From Flaccisagitta enflata (Eukaryota > Chaetognatha > Sagittoidea > Aphragmophora): DNA of 64,000 bases. Below, piece after piece: positions 43,294 through 54,774 of the stretch. The notes below the pieces were generated by a model, which was given only the letters and a program-made list of their open reading frames with translations, did not search any database and was not told where the DNA came from. Numbering within the stretch: position 1 is the first letter of the stretch; each line of letters starts with the position of its first letter. A program made the translations under genes and the position numbers. Location of the stretch: assembly GCA_965153355.1 (NCBI GenBank), contig OZ231127.1, positions 7,936,001 to 8,000,000 on the forward strand. Reading direction: 5' to 3'.

Positions 43294-43842
43294 TAGGAGC
43301 TCAGCAGTCAGGATATGTACAACAAAAAAGAAATCATTTTGATTATAATAGAATTGGTCCAAAAACGTATCCTGGGTTACTATCACGATTGTCAGTGATT
43401 TATAGAAATTTGATTTTCAAGAAAAAAAAATATTGATACTGAATGCACAAATTGACACATGCCATTCTTCTTCTATTTCATATCTAAAACCTGAATCAAT
43501 CGAATAGACATGAAATCATAGAGAAAAAAATTCTTATTATGTTCGGCGAACATAATATGCTCGCGCTGAATAGGACAGCATATGCTTTTGCATAACACGT
43601 GACAAAAAAACAAACAAACTAGAAACATCAAAACAAATGTTTCATAAGAGGCAAGGTTTTTGTTTTTCATAACATTTGGACTTTCATTTTTCTCAATCTA
43701 TTACTATGTTTTTATTATGTGAAAGTTATCATTCCAGTAATAGCGACTATCCCCGACAGGAAAAAAATCGTATAAACGTTTTTTGAGTTTTTTTTTCCAA
43801 TTACTTCAGCTGTTTCAGTCAGTCTGCATAAGGTTCCTTTTG
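43294..43842. other. Unassigned sequence
   Basis: A GTTCGGCGAAC palindrome at 43540-43550; no repeat family or gene recognised. Confidence 0.3.
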
Positions 43843-44058
43843 AGATGCGTCCGTCAGGAACGCATCTCTACAAGAGGGTTTGTCCGTCCGTCGGTCCGTC
43901 CGTCCGTCCGTCCGTCCGTCCGTCCGTCCGTATGTCCGTTACGCAAGTGCAAAAACCGCGTTTCTCAGCTGTTTTTGGCCACTGTAAGATCCTACACGGA
44001 AACAAATGATCAACCAATCAACATGGCCCGGACGCATCGTTGCCCGGTCGGGCTTGTT
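43843..44058 (-). mobile_element. R-type element R2
   Basis: AGATGCGTCCGTCAGGAACG, CATCT; (GTCC)n 43880-43930; GGACGCATCGTTGCCCGGTC, GGGCTTGT. Confidence 0.7.
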
Positions 44059-44327
44059 TAAGTCTTTGCGAGTAGTTTTTTCATCAAAGCTTGGCTCAAA
44101 AACCAAAATGGTTTCTGCATCTGTGCCCCTAGGTACCCGCAAACAATCATAGGACTTTTAAAAAAGATATGACTGTTCATCCAAATATCTTTCTTGAAAC
44201 ATCTCTCCATAGTTTCTTTGCAGCTTCACCATATCGGTTTTGGAATTGATGCTCGGGGGATGTGAACATAGAAATATTCCCAAAGGCTTTCTTCTCATTC
44301 TTTACTTACATGTTGAGTTGTCTGTCT

Positions 44328-44442
44328 CTGTCTTTTTGTCTCTGTCTCTGTCTGTCTGTCTGTCTGCCTTCCTGTCTGTCTATCTGTCTCTGTCTTGTCC
44401 CTCCTCTTCCTCCTCCTCCTCCTCCTCCTCCTCCTCCTCCTC
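44328..44442 (+). repeat. (TGTCTC)n and (TCC)n tracts
   Basis: TCTGTC units 44330-44396 then (CCT)n 44407-44442. Confidence 0.9.
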
Positions 44443-44577
44443 CACCTGAAACAAGCCCAACAGGCCAACATGCAACAGTCGCGTGCTTTGTTACACACAA
44501 CTTTATATACTACAACTCAGGGCCGTATGGCTAGGGGCCGCCAGGGCCGCCATGGCGGCACCTTGTCGGGACACACA

Positions 44578-44672
44578 CCCCTGAGAGAGAGTGAGCAGTG
44601 CCAGCGAACGAACGTAGCAACCAATCGAGTGGCCCATTCAAAACGCGATTGTCACGAGTAGAAACAGGATCT
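44578..44672 (+). mobile_element. N-type end fragment
   Basis: CGAACGAACGTAGCAACCAATCGAGTGGCC, then CATTCAAAACGCGATTGTCA and AGTAGAAAC; same as the N2 right end. Bases 44059-44327 and 44673-45250 are otherwise unassigned. Confidence 0.5.
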
Positions 44673-45249
44673 AAGCGTCTACAAAATTTAGCAATATATA
44701 CATCAAGTCTCAGTCTAGGCTTGACCAAACACATTGTGCAAAATCCTTTAAAAGGGGGGGGACAGATTTATAAATGTACTAATTCTCTTTTCAAGATCCT
44801 GAGCAAAAGCGTGGTTTGGAATCTTTAGGAGAACGATTGATGATATAATAAACAGGTGTAAGGTGATTTGATTGTTATGCAAATTGAGTCAAGAGAACAC
44901 ATGCATTCCAATGCTTGTACAAACTCGTAAAATGCATTTTCAGGTCAACACGCTCTTTCCTAATTTGAAAACCTCATTCCTTAGTATGGACAGAGGAATG
45001 GAGGGACAGACGGACAATGAGTCGGGCGGACGGACGGATGGATAGAAAAAAGGCTGGACCAACCGGAGGACTCATTTATGAAAGTAACGCATTTGATAAT
45101 CTTGCCGTTAACTTGACGGTAAAGAGGTTTTGACGGCATTCAATTATTTCAAAATCATGAAAAACGAAGACAGACGATGACAACCAACATTTTTTTTTCA
45201 TACTCGCTCACTCTTTGCTTCAGTCTTTCAGTCTTTACTTCCCAAAGAC

Positions 45250-46130
45250 GATCCGGAGAAGGATATTTGAATGTGTTCACGCTGTGAACGCGATCAAAGG
45301 AAACGATCGCCATTATTCTCGTCACTAGAGATACGCCCAGAGATGGATTTGGATATGTGTTCAAACTGTCAATATGATTGTAATTGTCACTAAAAACAGG
45401 TCAGAAATGGATTTGTTCACGCTGTTAACACAATCATTAGGTTTAAAAGCCCTGAATACAGTTCACAGAATAGTAAGCAAGATAAAAAAGTTTTAAGATC
45501 ATTAAATTGTAAAATCTTTCAACGTGCGGCTAAGTTGCTACAACATCATTGGCCCAGAAGATAGTTTTTGTCTCCTTGTATGTCCAAGCAGAAAATAAAC
45601 TGTGAGTCAATACTTCGCTAGCTATTTGATTTTGAGAAAAAAAAATTGGTCTTTGCTCCTGACTTAAGGGGAACGATCATGATTTACTTGTTACTAGAAA
45701 CACGCCTAGAGATGAATACGTGTTCATGTTGTGATTGCGATTAATAAAAATGATTACAATAATTTGTGTCACAAGAAATACGCCGAGACGGATTTAATGT
45801 TCACGCTGTGAATGCAATTAATGGAAACAATTGTGATTGACTCGTCACTAGAAACACGCCCAGAGATGAATTTGAATATGTGTTCACACTTTGAACGCGA
45901 TTAACAGAAACAATCGCGATTGTTTTTGTCACTAGAATCACGCCCAGAGATGGATTTCGATATGTGTTTATGCTGTGAACGGGATTAACACAAGCAATCG
46001 AGATTGTACTTGTCACTAGAAACCCGCCCAAAGACGTATTTGAATATGTGTTCTCGCTGTAAACACGATCTTTGGGAACGATCGCGATTCTCCTTGTTAC
46101 CAGAAACACGCCCAGAGATGAATTTGAATG
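45250..46130 (+). repeat. ~83-bp tandem array built from an N-type end
   Basis: Units contain GTGTTCACGCTGTGAACGCG, AACRATCGCGATT and GTCACTAGAAACACGCCCAG; about 2.5 units 45255-45450 and about 5.5 units 45665-46130, separated by 210 bp of other sequence. Identical motifs end the N1 element. Confidence 0.75.
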
Positions 46131-46212
46131 AACGCGGAAAAAGGATGGATTCAATTTTTTCCAACAAAACTTACAAAGGAAAGAAAAATGAAACAAAGCC
46201 CAAGGCGAGGAA

Positions 46213-46215
<3 letters not shown>

Positions 46216-46310
<95 letters not shown>
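46216..46310 (+). repeat. (GA)n microsatellite
   Basis: About 46 GA units. Confidence 0.95.
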
Positions 46311-46311
<1 letters not shown>

Positions 46312-46372
46312 ACACAAGCAGAATCAGGAAGACAAGACTCTACGTGACTGAAAACAAAGAAGGAACTGGATA

Positions 46373-46810
46373 CAGTACGGTGGGAGCAATGAGAGCAGTA
46401 CAAAGAGGGCCTTCTATATTCTTAATGTTTGAGGGAAGAACTTAAAGCTTTAGTTTTTCTGAAAGCTGATGATCCAAGGTATTGAGTGAACATAAAGTTC
46501 CACACCAAGTGATTCAAAACAAAACTGACAATTGATTCTTTATCAGTGCATGTGGCGCGATAGCTCTGTTGGTAAAGTGCTGAATTTGAGAGAAGATATT
46601 TGTTCTCTTTGGGGTCACAGGTTCGATATCAGAGAGGTATTGCACTTTTTTTCTTTTTGGTCAACAGTTACAGCTAGAGGTATGAAACTATATTCACTCA
46701 AAGCTCTTGCCCATCAGCTTTCAGAAAAACCATAGTTTGACCTACTTCATTAAGATAGTTTGGCAGAAAATGACCCTCCATCTGAGGTTCTCATTGCTCC
46801 CATCGTACTG
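46373..46810. mobile_element. MITE O with CAGTACG ends and tRNA-like core
   Basis: CAGTACGGTGGGAGCAATGA / complement of CAGTACGATGGGAGCAATGA, TA at 46371-46372 and 46811-46812. Second inner inversion TTTTTCTGAAAGCTGATG. Terminal motif is close to that of H. Confidence 0.75.
46555..46632 (+). ncRNA. tRNA-like sequence (A and B boxes) inside MITE O
   Basis: GCGCGATAGCTCTGTTGGTA fits an A box (TRGCNNAGTTGG) and GGTCACAGGTTCGATATC fits a T-arm/B box (GGTTCGANNC). Their spacing is about 15 nt longer than in a standard tRNA, with an AGAGAA..TTCTCT hairpin between, as in a long variable arm. No clean acceptor stem is visible. It could be a degenerate tRNA or a tRNA-derived SINE head, and could supply an RNA polymerase III promoter. 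Confidence 0.35.
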
Positions 46811-46812
46811 TA

Positions 46813-47238
46813 TATAAAGGAAGTATATTGAAAAAAAAAAACTGAAAAAGACAGTATTACAGAGGTCTCATTCAATCTTTAACAGACAGACAACTTTACG
46901 CAAACAGAAAGACGAGGAAAGTTTTTTTACTTTTCGTCAAAGACGAATATTCCAAATACTTTCTTTTGAATTTTTTTTTCGCATCATTTCAATTGTCATT
47001 CTTTTCTTATTTCAATTTTTCTGTGGCACAAAAAGAGGGGAAAAATTTGAAAATTGAGAGAGTAAAATCGTCATGGCAAAGTGTTACCATCATTCGGTTT
47101 TGCGACGCTTGACCAATCACTACATTTGCTCTTAATACCTACAATTACAATTACAATTACAATTACTATTTCTTCATTTGCTCTTAATACTTATTGTTCC
47201 ATGCTTCCATTTTTTTCTCGCGGGTCCTTTTTTACCGG
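46813..47238. other. Unassigned sequence
   Basis: Tandem ATTACA units at 47142-47165 and repeated TTTGCTCTTAATACYTA; no gene evidence. Confidence 0.3.
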
Positions 47239-47239
47239 C

Positions 47240-47340
47240 CTCTTCTTCTTCTTCTTCTTCTTCTTCTTCTTCTTCTTCTTCTTCTTCTTCTTCTTCTTCT
47301 TCTTCTTCTTCTTCTTCTTTCTTCTTCTTCTTTTTCTTCT
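47240..47340 (-). repeat. (TTC)n microsatellite
   Basis: About 30 CTT units on the plus strand. Confidence 0.97.
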
Positions 47341-47750
47341 TGCGGACACGCAACTCTATGAAAGGCTTTGTCCGTCCGTCTGTCCGTCCGTCCGTCCGTC
47401 CGTCCGTCCGTCCGTCCGTCCGTCCGTCCGTCCGTCCGTCCGTCCGTCCGTCCGTCCGTCCATTCGTCTGTCGGTCCCTGCGTTGGTCCATGTCCACGAG
47501 CCAAAAAGTGCAGGAGCGTCTTAGATGCATTTTAGTCGCGGACACGCGACTCTATAAGCCACTTTGTCGGTCCGTCGGTCGGTCCGTCGGTCCATCCATT
47601 ACAAAGTCCCTTTTTGAGGTTTTCCGCTCCTGCCCACCCGTCCTCGACTAATGTTGCCGTGTATACGGCTTTGTTTTTCATGTGAGCGCGGGACTTGGGG
47701 TGCGGATGGTAGTTCGATGCCCCTGCCCACCTGTCCGCAATATTATTGTG
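47340..47750 (-). mobile_element. T-type element with 90-bp (GTCC)n, split by A16
   Basis: TTGCGGACACGCAACTCTAT, (GTCC)n 47370-47460, GAGCCAAAAAGTGCAGGAGC, then A16, then GATGGTAGTTCGATGCCCCT, GCCCACCTGTCCGCAATATT, TGTGA as in other T ends. Confidence 0.65.
47534..47675 (-). mobile_element. A-type element A16
   Basis: Palindrome AGTCGCGGACACGCGACT, (GTCG/GTCC), GCTCCTGCCCACCCGTCCTC, GTGTATACGGCTTTGT. Confidence 0.7.
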
Positions 47751-47753
47751 AGT

Positions 47754-47770
47754 TGTTGTTTTTGTTGTCG

Positions 47771-47819
<49 letters not shown>

Positions 47820-47851
47820 GGTTGTGGTTGTGGTTGTGGTTGTGGGTGTGG

Positions 47852-47889
<38 letters not shown>

Positions 47890-48160
47890 GCTTCTTCTTC
47901 TTCTTCTTCTTCTTCTTCTTCTTCTTCTTCTTCTTCTTCTTCTTCTTCTTCTTCTTCTTCTTCTTCTTCTTCTTCTTCTTCTTCTTCTTCTTCTTCTTCT
48001 TCTTCTTCTTCTTCTTCTTCCTATTCTTCTTCTTCTTCTTCTTCTTCTTCTTCTTCTTCTTCTTCTTCTTCTTCTTCTTCTTCTTCTTCTTCTGCTTCTT
48101 CTTCTTCTTATCCTTCTTCATCTTCTTCTTCTTCTTCTTCTTCTTCTTCTTTCTCTTTTT
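47754..48160 (+). repeat. (GTT)n followed by (TTC)n
   Basis: GTT units with a GGTTGT variant block to 47890, then about 85 TTC units to 48150. Confidence 0.97.
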
Positions 48161-48224
48161 TTCTTACTTCTTCATTATCTTTATTCACTCCTTGTTTTCC
48201 CTTAGCAAACCATGAAGATTACTC

Positions 48225-48585
48225 ACTAGATTTGTTTGGCATCGTTTTCTTCTTCGTCACTTTAAGCTTTTTCTTCTTCTTCTTCTTCTTCTTCTTCTTC
48301 TTCTTCTTCTTCTTCTTCTTCTTCTTCTTCTTCTTCTTCTTCTTCTTCTTCTTCTTCTTTTTCTTCTTACTAGATTTGTTTGGCATCGTTTTCTTCTTAG
48401 TCACTTAAAGCTTTCTCTTCTTCTTCTTCTTCTTCTTCTTCTTCTTCTTCTTCTTCTTCTTCTTCTTCTAGATTTGTTTGGCATCGTTTTCTTCTTAGTC
48501 ACTAAGCTTTCTTCGCTCTTCTTCTCTTCTCTTCTTCTTCTTCTCTCTCTTCTCTTCTTCTTCTCTTCCTTCTCTCTTTCTTCTT

Positions 48586-48617
<32 letters not shown>

Positions 48618-48729
48618 AGATTTGTTCTACATTGTTTTCTTTAGTCACTTAAAGCTTTCTCTCGTTCTTCTTCTTCTTCTTCTTCTTCTTCTTCTTCTTC
48701 TTCTTCTTCTCCTTCTTCTTCTTCTTCTT

Positions 48730-48762
<33 letters not shown>

Positions 48763-49270
48763 AGATTTGTTTGGCATCATTTTCTTCTTAATCACTTAAA
48801 GCTTTCTCTCATTCTTCTTCTTCTTCTTCTTCTTCTTCTTCCCCTTCTTCCCCTTCTTCTTCTTCTTCTTCTTCTTCTTCTTCTTCTTCTTCTTCTTCTT
48901 CTTCTTTTTCTTCTTCTCACTACAGTTAAACCCCGCTATAACGGATCCAAGAGTAACGGAAATCCGCCTATAACGAATCTAAGAACTTGGCCCCTTCATA
49001 TCAATTTCTTTTAATTTTTATATTGGCTATAAGGGAAATCCGCCTATAGTGGATAAAATTTGTTGGTCCCTTGACATTCGTTATGGCTGGGTTAAACTGT
49101 AGTTTGTTTGTTATCGTTTTCTTCTTCGTCTCTTTAAGCTTTCTCTTCTTCTTCTTCTTTTTCTTCTTCTTCTTCTTCTTCTTCTTCTTCTTCTTCTTCT
49201 TCTTCTTCTTCTTCTTCTTCTTCTTCTCTCTAGTTTGTTTGGCATCCTTTTCTTCTTCGTCACTTTAAGC
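48225..49270 (+). repeat. Higher-order repeat: 50-bp spacer + (TTC)n
   Basis: The spacer ACTAGATTTGTTTGGCATCG, TTTTCTTCTTAGTCACTTAAAGCTTTCTC precedes a (TTC)n tract about seven times (48225, 48370, 48470, 48616, 48760, 49100, 49230). One spacer is split by a Tigger-like MITE. Confidence 0.85.
48923..49099. mobile_element. Tigger-like MITE, 177 bp, second copy
   Basis: CAGTTAAACCCCGCTATAAC / complementary end, TA at 48921-48922 and 49100-49101; same length as the copy at 32938-33114. Confidence 0.8.
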
Positions 49271-50062
49271 TTCAACTGAATCACTTCAACTCCGTCACCT
49301 ACAAATCATTCACACTCTTTCCTAGGATCTATGGTCACGCACCCTAAAATCGTATTTTGAATACTTGAACGACATGCCACTCTTCACTTCGTCAGTCTGT
49401 CGTTCAGTCTGTCGGTCAGTCTTTCGGTCAGACTGTCGGTCAGTTCGTCATGGGAGTTCTTGTGCGGTGTTTTTTTTTGCCCCTGCCCACCACTGATGAC
49501 TGTTAGGATGACATTAGTTTTCATGAGACGACCTACCAAATGCAAGCTTTCCAATGATAACATGATCAGCTTACACTTTTTTTTATGTAAATATAAATAT
49601 AAAATTTAAGCTATCAAAGGAAGCAAGCTTTTTACGACTTGCTCTTCGAGATGATAGCTGTTCCGTCGAATTACAATTTACGTGGCAAAGAAAATTAACC
49701 AGTCAGTAGTTCATAAGAACCAAAAGCGAGAATTGTTACCATGCAACTGCTAAAAAAATTGAAAATTCTATGTTCAAAATATCCAAAATTAACCAGTCAC
49801 TAATTTTAAAAATCAAAAGTGTAAATCAGTAAAGGAAAAAGTTGCATATTCACCAAAATTTTCAACGACTTTCCAATATAGGAAAAATAAAGACTATAAA
49901 TACTTCCAAATAGAAAATATGATGCTTTTATAAGTGCAAATAATATCAGTGATTATTCTCTGAGCAAATACTAAAGATTTTATGATACTAAAAAACCATT
50001 TGTAAAGAGAGAAAAAAGATCAGATTTGATCATTGTGCTCTTATGGTCTTTAAGTTAGTGAG
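49271..50062. other. Unassigned, downstream of the ORF1-like gene
   Basis: GTCAGTCTGTCGGTCAGTC patch with GCCCCTGCCCACC at 49398-49490 may be a decayed A element. The rest (49560-50062) is A/T-rich; AACCAGTCAGTAGTT/AACCAGTCACTAATT recur at 49697 and 49788. Confidence 0.35.
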
Positions 50063-51112
50063 TCATTTAATGGGAAAGCATGCTATTCTTCGCTCGCGAC
50101 GGCCGCCAATAACTTTGAAAAACTTGACGCTTTTTTCATCTGCAGTAAGAGAATTGTTCAAATGCTCAGCATCTTGCCGCAATTTAATCTCCCATGCTTT
50201 TTCCACTTGACATTCCAATTTTGTCATGTCGTGAGTGATAATCACCCCGTTCCATATCTCCATTCCTCTCAGCTTCTTTGCCATCAGGAGCATTGCCCTC
50301 TTTTTTTCTGAGCATACAAATTTAACGACCAGGGGGCGCAAATTGCTACTGTTTGATGTTCCAACACGAAAATGATGAACAATGTCCGTAGAAGGATCCA
50401 GGTCCAGGTCCAAGTCACCAGCAAGCAATTTGATCATGGCAAGATCGTCATCTGTTTCCTGTTGACCAAAAATGATGATGTTGTTTCTCTTTTGTTTGCG
50501 CAAGACCCATTCTGGAACAAATTGCACAGGTGTGCCTTTATTCATTGTGGCAGGGTTGGTTGAACTTTGCGCAGAATTGTGAATTTCATCCACTTTTGCC
50601 TTGATGGCTTGAAATTCGGTTTGGAGCTCCTGTAATTTGACATCAGTTGATGTTGTTCTTTCTCCAATGGCATCCATCTTGGTCTTCAATTCATCTTTGA
50701 TACGCCTGTTTTTTTCCATCTCCTCCGCAAACTTGCGATTTGTTGCATCTAACTGTTGTTGTGATTTAGTCAATTTCTTTCCAAAGGCTTCAAATTCGGT
50801 TTTTGAGGCAACCTGATGCTTAACCACCTGGGCTTTGAAGGCTTCAAGTTCGGTTTTTGAGGCAACCTGATGCTTAACCACTTGGGCTTTGAAGGAATCA
50901 GCACTTGTGATATGATTTTTCATTTTAATGGTTAGCATTGCAATTGTTTCATTCAAAGCTGTATGATTATTGTTAATGCCTTCCACGACTTTTTCAAAAC
51001 CTTCAAAACCTTTTTTGAAGGTCATGAGTAGAGCATCCATTTTGGTTTTCCATTCATTTGTTTCTTTTGACTCTTTTTCCAGTTGCGCAATATCATGCTG
51101 TATTTTCTCCAT
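50063..51112 (-). CDS. LINE ORF1-like RNA-binding protein
   Basis: The frame is open from a TGA just upstream to a stop at 50063; the first ATG is at 51112 (about 349 residues). The first ~190 residues form a long heptad-rich coiled coil, including a near-perfect internal duplication (FKAQVVKHQVASKTE, twice). Then comes a compact domain: RKQKRNNIIIFGQQE, a helix, HHFRVGTSNSSNLRPLVVKF, KKLRGMEIWNGVIITHDMTK. This matches the coiled coil + RRM + C-terminal domain layout of L1-type ORF1 proteins, which coat retrotransposon RNA. No reverse transcriptase or endonuclease follows within the window, so it is an orphan ORF1 or a domesticated copy. The frame is intact. Foldback Q3 sits immediately upstream. 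Confidence 0.6.
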   Translation of the reverse strand: MEKIQHDIAQLEKESKETNEWKTKMDALLMTFKKGFEGFEKVVEGINNNHTALNETIAMLTIKMKNHITSADSFKAQVVKHQVASKTELEAFKAQVVKHQVASKTEFEAFGKKLTKSQQQLDATNRKFAEEMEKNRRIKDELKTKMDAIGERTTSTDVKLQELQTEFQAIKAKVDEIHNSAQSSTNPATMNKGTPVQFVPEWVLRKQKRNNIIIFGQQETDDDLAMIKLLAGDLDLDLDPSTDIVHHFRVGTSNSSNLRPLVVKFVCSEKKRAMLLMAKKLRGMEIWNGVIITHDMTKLECQVEKAWEIKLRQDAEHLNNSLTADEKSVKFFKVIGGRRERRIACFPIK

Positions 51113-51167
51113 GTCTTGAGCTTTATTAACACGGAAAGATGACAATTTCCTTCAGTAAGATTCAGTA

Positions 51168-51559
51168 AGAGACAGCTTTTTTTAGCTCAGCCTGGGTGTT
51201 CTTAAATTTTTGTCTGTTTTCAGCCTGAATTTCTCTTAAAGTGTTCTTAATTTGTTCGATGTTCATAAATGTCTAAATTGTATAAAAATACCTTATTTAG
51301 AGCAGTTGTATCTTAAATTTGAAAACTGTCATATTTTATTTTATATAATGCCTGATTTCATAGGCAAACTAAGAAAAGAAGTTATTTTTAAAGATAAACA
51401 ACCTATATTTCTGAAAAATTTGAATATATTCATTTTTTAGATAAGAAACTTGAATAAAATTGTTTTTGAAAATGGCCGAAGCTGAATCTCAGCATTCTCT
51501 TAATTTGTTCTTAAAATTTCGGCAAATCTCAGGCTCATGTCTCTTATAAACTGGTCTCT
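51168..51559. mobile_element. MITE Q3
   Basis: AGAGACAGCTTTTTTAGC / complement of AGAGACCAGTTTATAAG, TA at 51166-51167 and 51560-51561; TCAGCCTG...GTTCTTA motifs as in Q1. Confidence 0.6.
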
Positions 51560-51565
51560 TATAAA

Positions 51566-53909
51566 ACAAGGCCAACACCTATAAGTCGCGTGCGAGACAA
51601 TAATTACTTAATTGACCTGACTCCTTGTTGTATGTCTTTATTGACTCAAACCACACTTAGACTAGACTTAAACCAGACTTCAACCAGACCTTAACCAAAC
51701 TTGAACCATACTTAAACCTAACTTAAACCAGACTTAAACCAGACTTAAACCAGACTTAAACCAGACTCAGACCAACTTAGATCAGACTTAAACTAGACTT
51801 AAACCAGACTTAAACCAGACTTGAACCAGACTTGAACCAGTCTTAAGCCAGACTTAAACCAGACTTAAACAAGAGGTAAACCAGACCTACACCAGACTTA
51901 AACCAGAATTAATCTGGACTTAAATTTTACCTAAACCAGACCTAAACCAGACTTAAACCAGACTTCGTCCAGACATAAACCAGACATAAACCTGACTTTA
52001 AGTAGACTTTAACCAGACATTAACCAGACTTTAACCAGACTTTAACCAGACTTAAACCAGACCTTAATAAAACTCAAACCAGACTTAAACCAGACTTATA
52101 CCAGACTTAAACCAGACATAAACTAGAATTTAACCTGACTTTGACTAAACTTTATTCAGACCTAAACCATCTTAAACCAGACTTAAACCAAACTGAAACC
52201 AGATGATTAAGAATGACTTAAAATGACTTGAGCTGACATGAAATGACTTAAAATGACTTGAGATGACTTGAAATGACTTGAAATGACTTGAAATGACTTG
52301 AGATGACTTGAAATGATGTAAAATGACAAAAACTACAAAAGCCAAAAAATCAACTTAAAGTGACTTTGAATGACTTCAAATGACTTACATAACTTACAAT
52401 GACTTAAACCAGACTTAGATTTCACTTAAACCAGACTTGAACCAGACTTAAAACCTGATTTCAACCAGACTTTAACCGGACTTAAGCCAGACTTGAACCA
52501 GACATAAACTAAACTTTAACCAGACTTATACTAGACTTCAACCAGATTTAAACCATATTAAACCAGACTTAAACCAGACTGAAACCAGACATAAACCACA
52601 CTTGAACCACACTTAAACCATCTTATACCATCTAAAACCAGACTTAAACCAGACTTAAACCAGACTAAAACCAGGCGTAAACCAGACTTAAACCAGACTT
52701 ATACCAGACATAACCAGAAATGACTTAAAATGATGTAAAATGATGAAAACTACAAAAGCCAAAAACAACTTAGAGTAACTTAGAATGATTAAGAATGACT
52801 TATGATAACTTTTAATGAATTATAATGACTGGAAATGACTCAGAATGATTAAGAATGACTTTAAATGACTTAAAATGACTTAAAATGGCTTATATCAACT
52901 TAAAATGACAAAAATAACAAAAAAATGACAAAATGACTTACAGTATGTTTTTTTTCGTTTGTAACATTACACGACGGCATTGCTCAGCTCCCTGGCATGC
53001 AAAAAACATCAGCAATGGCTTATTTTGTAGATAATAAGTGAGCATTTTATGATTTTTGATTTCTTGGATTTTTTGACATAAATCTGACCTCTGCCATAGG
53101 TGAGGAAGCGTAAGACAAAACAGGCAAAAAGGGCTATTATTTCGGGTTTTTCATGGAATATTTTTTCTTCAAGCGGCTTCATTATCTGAACAGATTGAGC
53201 AAAAAGTGCCAGGTTGGTCACAAACTAAAGCTAATTAAGACTAGTTATAAGAAAAATTAAAAAAGAAGCACTTTACAATGAAAAGTCACACCATAAATGT
53301 AAGAAAGTGGCACCTTTAACAAGATCTGGCTCAAGAATTGACTCTCAACTCAAAGGACTTACTCAGGCTATCAACCATATACATGAATTGAAATTATTCC
53401 AAAAACTACTTCAAAAAACCTTCAATTTGAGACCAATCTTGGATCAGTGGCTCAAACCGTTCAGAAATGAGAGCAATTTAAAGAGAGACTGTTCAAGTGA
53501 GAAATTTTGCCAGTTTGATAACTCAATCGTGACCCAGCCTGTTCCTCATGTGTTTAGAGGATCAGATTCTTGTAAAAAAGCCCCAGAAGTCACAAATCAT
53601 CAAATGCTCACTTATTACCTACAAAATGAGCCATGGCAGAGGAAAATCCTTTGTCTGAGGGCTGAGTAGTGCCGTCCTGTAATGTTACAAACGAAAAAAA
53701 AAAACATACTGTAAATGACTAAAAATGACTCAAAACGACTGAAAATGACTTAAATTGACTTAAAATTGTCTTGGAATGACTTAAAATAACTGAAAATGAC
53801 TTAAAATGACTTAAAATGACATAAAACGACAAAAAAAGCTAAGTGGGACCGACCGACCGACCGACCGACAGACGGACAGAGCGGGTCATAGAGTCGCGTG
53901 CACGCGACT
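51566..53909 (+). mobile_element. Long B-type element B5, split by foldback M
   Basis: ACAAGGCCAACACCTATAAG, TCGCGTGCGAGACAATAATT; (AAACCAGACTT)n 51650-52205, (AAATGACTTG)n, again AAACCAGACTT 52405-52715, AAATGACTT to 52940; M; AAATGACTT resumes; (GACC)n; palindrome AGTCGCGTGCACGCGACT at 53892-53909. About 1.57 kb without M. Confidence 0.8.
52941..53711. mobile_element. Foldback M
   Basis: CAGTATGTTTTTTTTCGTTT and complementary end, TA at 52939-52940 and 53712-53713. Second homology AATAAGTGAGCATTT in both arms. The 120-residue frame inside shows no recognised domain. Confidence 0.75.
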
Positions 53910-54210
53910 AAAAAAAGTGTATAATGATTATGGTTGTCTCACAATGTCACAGTCAAACTGTTGTCAACTGCAGAAATCAAAATTTCATTGGATAAAAACC
54001 ATTAAAACCACGGTCCTAATGATTAAGATGGTCTTTGCTAGTTTCCAATCTTCAATAAAAGTCATATGGAGATTATTTATGTCAAATTCTTCAAAAAATG
54101 TGTTATTGGGATCGTTTCTACTGTGTGAGTCATTCTTGAGGAGGAGAAATATCGATTCTCGTCTTTCTGATCTTTCTTTCTCAGGCTTTCCAGAATTCTA
54201 CTGTCTATTT

Positions 54211-54416
54211 ACTTGCAGACACGCAACTCTATAAGAGGCTTTGTCTGTCCGTTGGTTCATCCATCCGTCCCCGGTGATCGAGTCAAAAAATGGAAAAACG
54301 AGCGTTTTGTGTACTTTTTGTGAATGTTTGTGTGTGGGGTTAGGGGATTGGATTGTGGATGGGGGTCGGACGCCCCTGGCCATCCGTGTGCGACGGTATC
54401 GTGACCCCGCGTAACT
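54211..54416 (-). mobile_element. T-type element T4
   Basis: ACTTGCAGACACGCAACTCT, GTCCGTTGGTTCATCC, GAGTCAAAAAATGGAAAAAC, GGCCATCCGTGTGCGACGGT, ATCGTGACCCCGCGTAACTT. Confidence 0.65.
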
Positions 54417-54774
54417 TTTTTTGTTTGCGAAAGAAAGTGTGAATTATGCTCTTTGTCCACGATTGATGAGTGATGTTTAGCTTTTTCTCATGTAATTTGT
54501 TAGAAAGATAAAATGATAAAATGATGAAGTGATGGAAGTGATGTAAAATTTGAGTCTGACAATGTTGGTAAGGAAGCTGATGTTCGTTTGTTCTGCATGT
54601 GGCTGTTAAGAGGATAAGCATGTGTTTTGCTTGGTGCATGCTGTCTTTTCACACGCTGCGGATGTGCTGAAGCGTTGTATGTAGAACTGTGCTTGGGGCT
54701 GTGTTTTGCTCAATCTGCGACTGTATTTTCCCGCACACGATGACTCCTTCCATTTCTGTTTTACACGTATCTCC
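54417..54774. other. Unassigned sequence
   Basis: No repeat or gene signal; AAAATGATAAAATGATGAAGTGATGGAAGTGAT is a degenerate patch at 54512-54543. Confidence 0.3.

Noticed and set aside
45250-46130. Operator-like palindromes GTTCACGCTGTGAAC as transcription-factor sites
   Set aside because: They recur once per unit of a transposon-derived tandem array, so repeat origin explains them.
47651-48205. Poly-Leu, poly-Cys/Phe and poly-Ser frames
   Set aside because: Translations of (GTT)n and (TTC)n microsatellites.
53307-53669. 120-residue frame inside foldback M
   Set aside because: Overlaps the arm homology of a foldback; no recognised domain. Could be revisited if other M copies conserve it.
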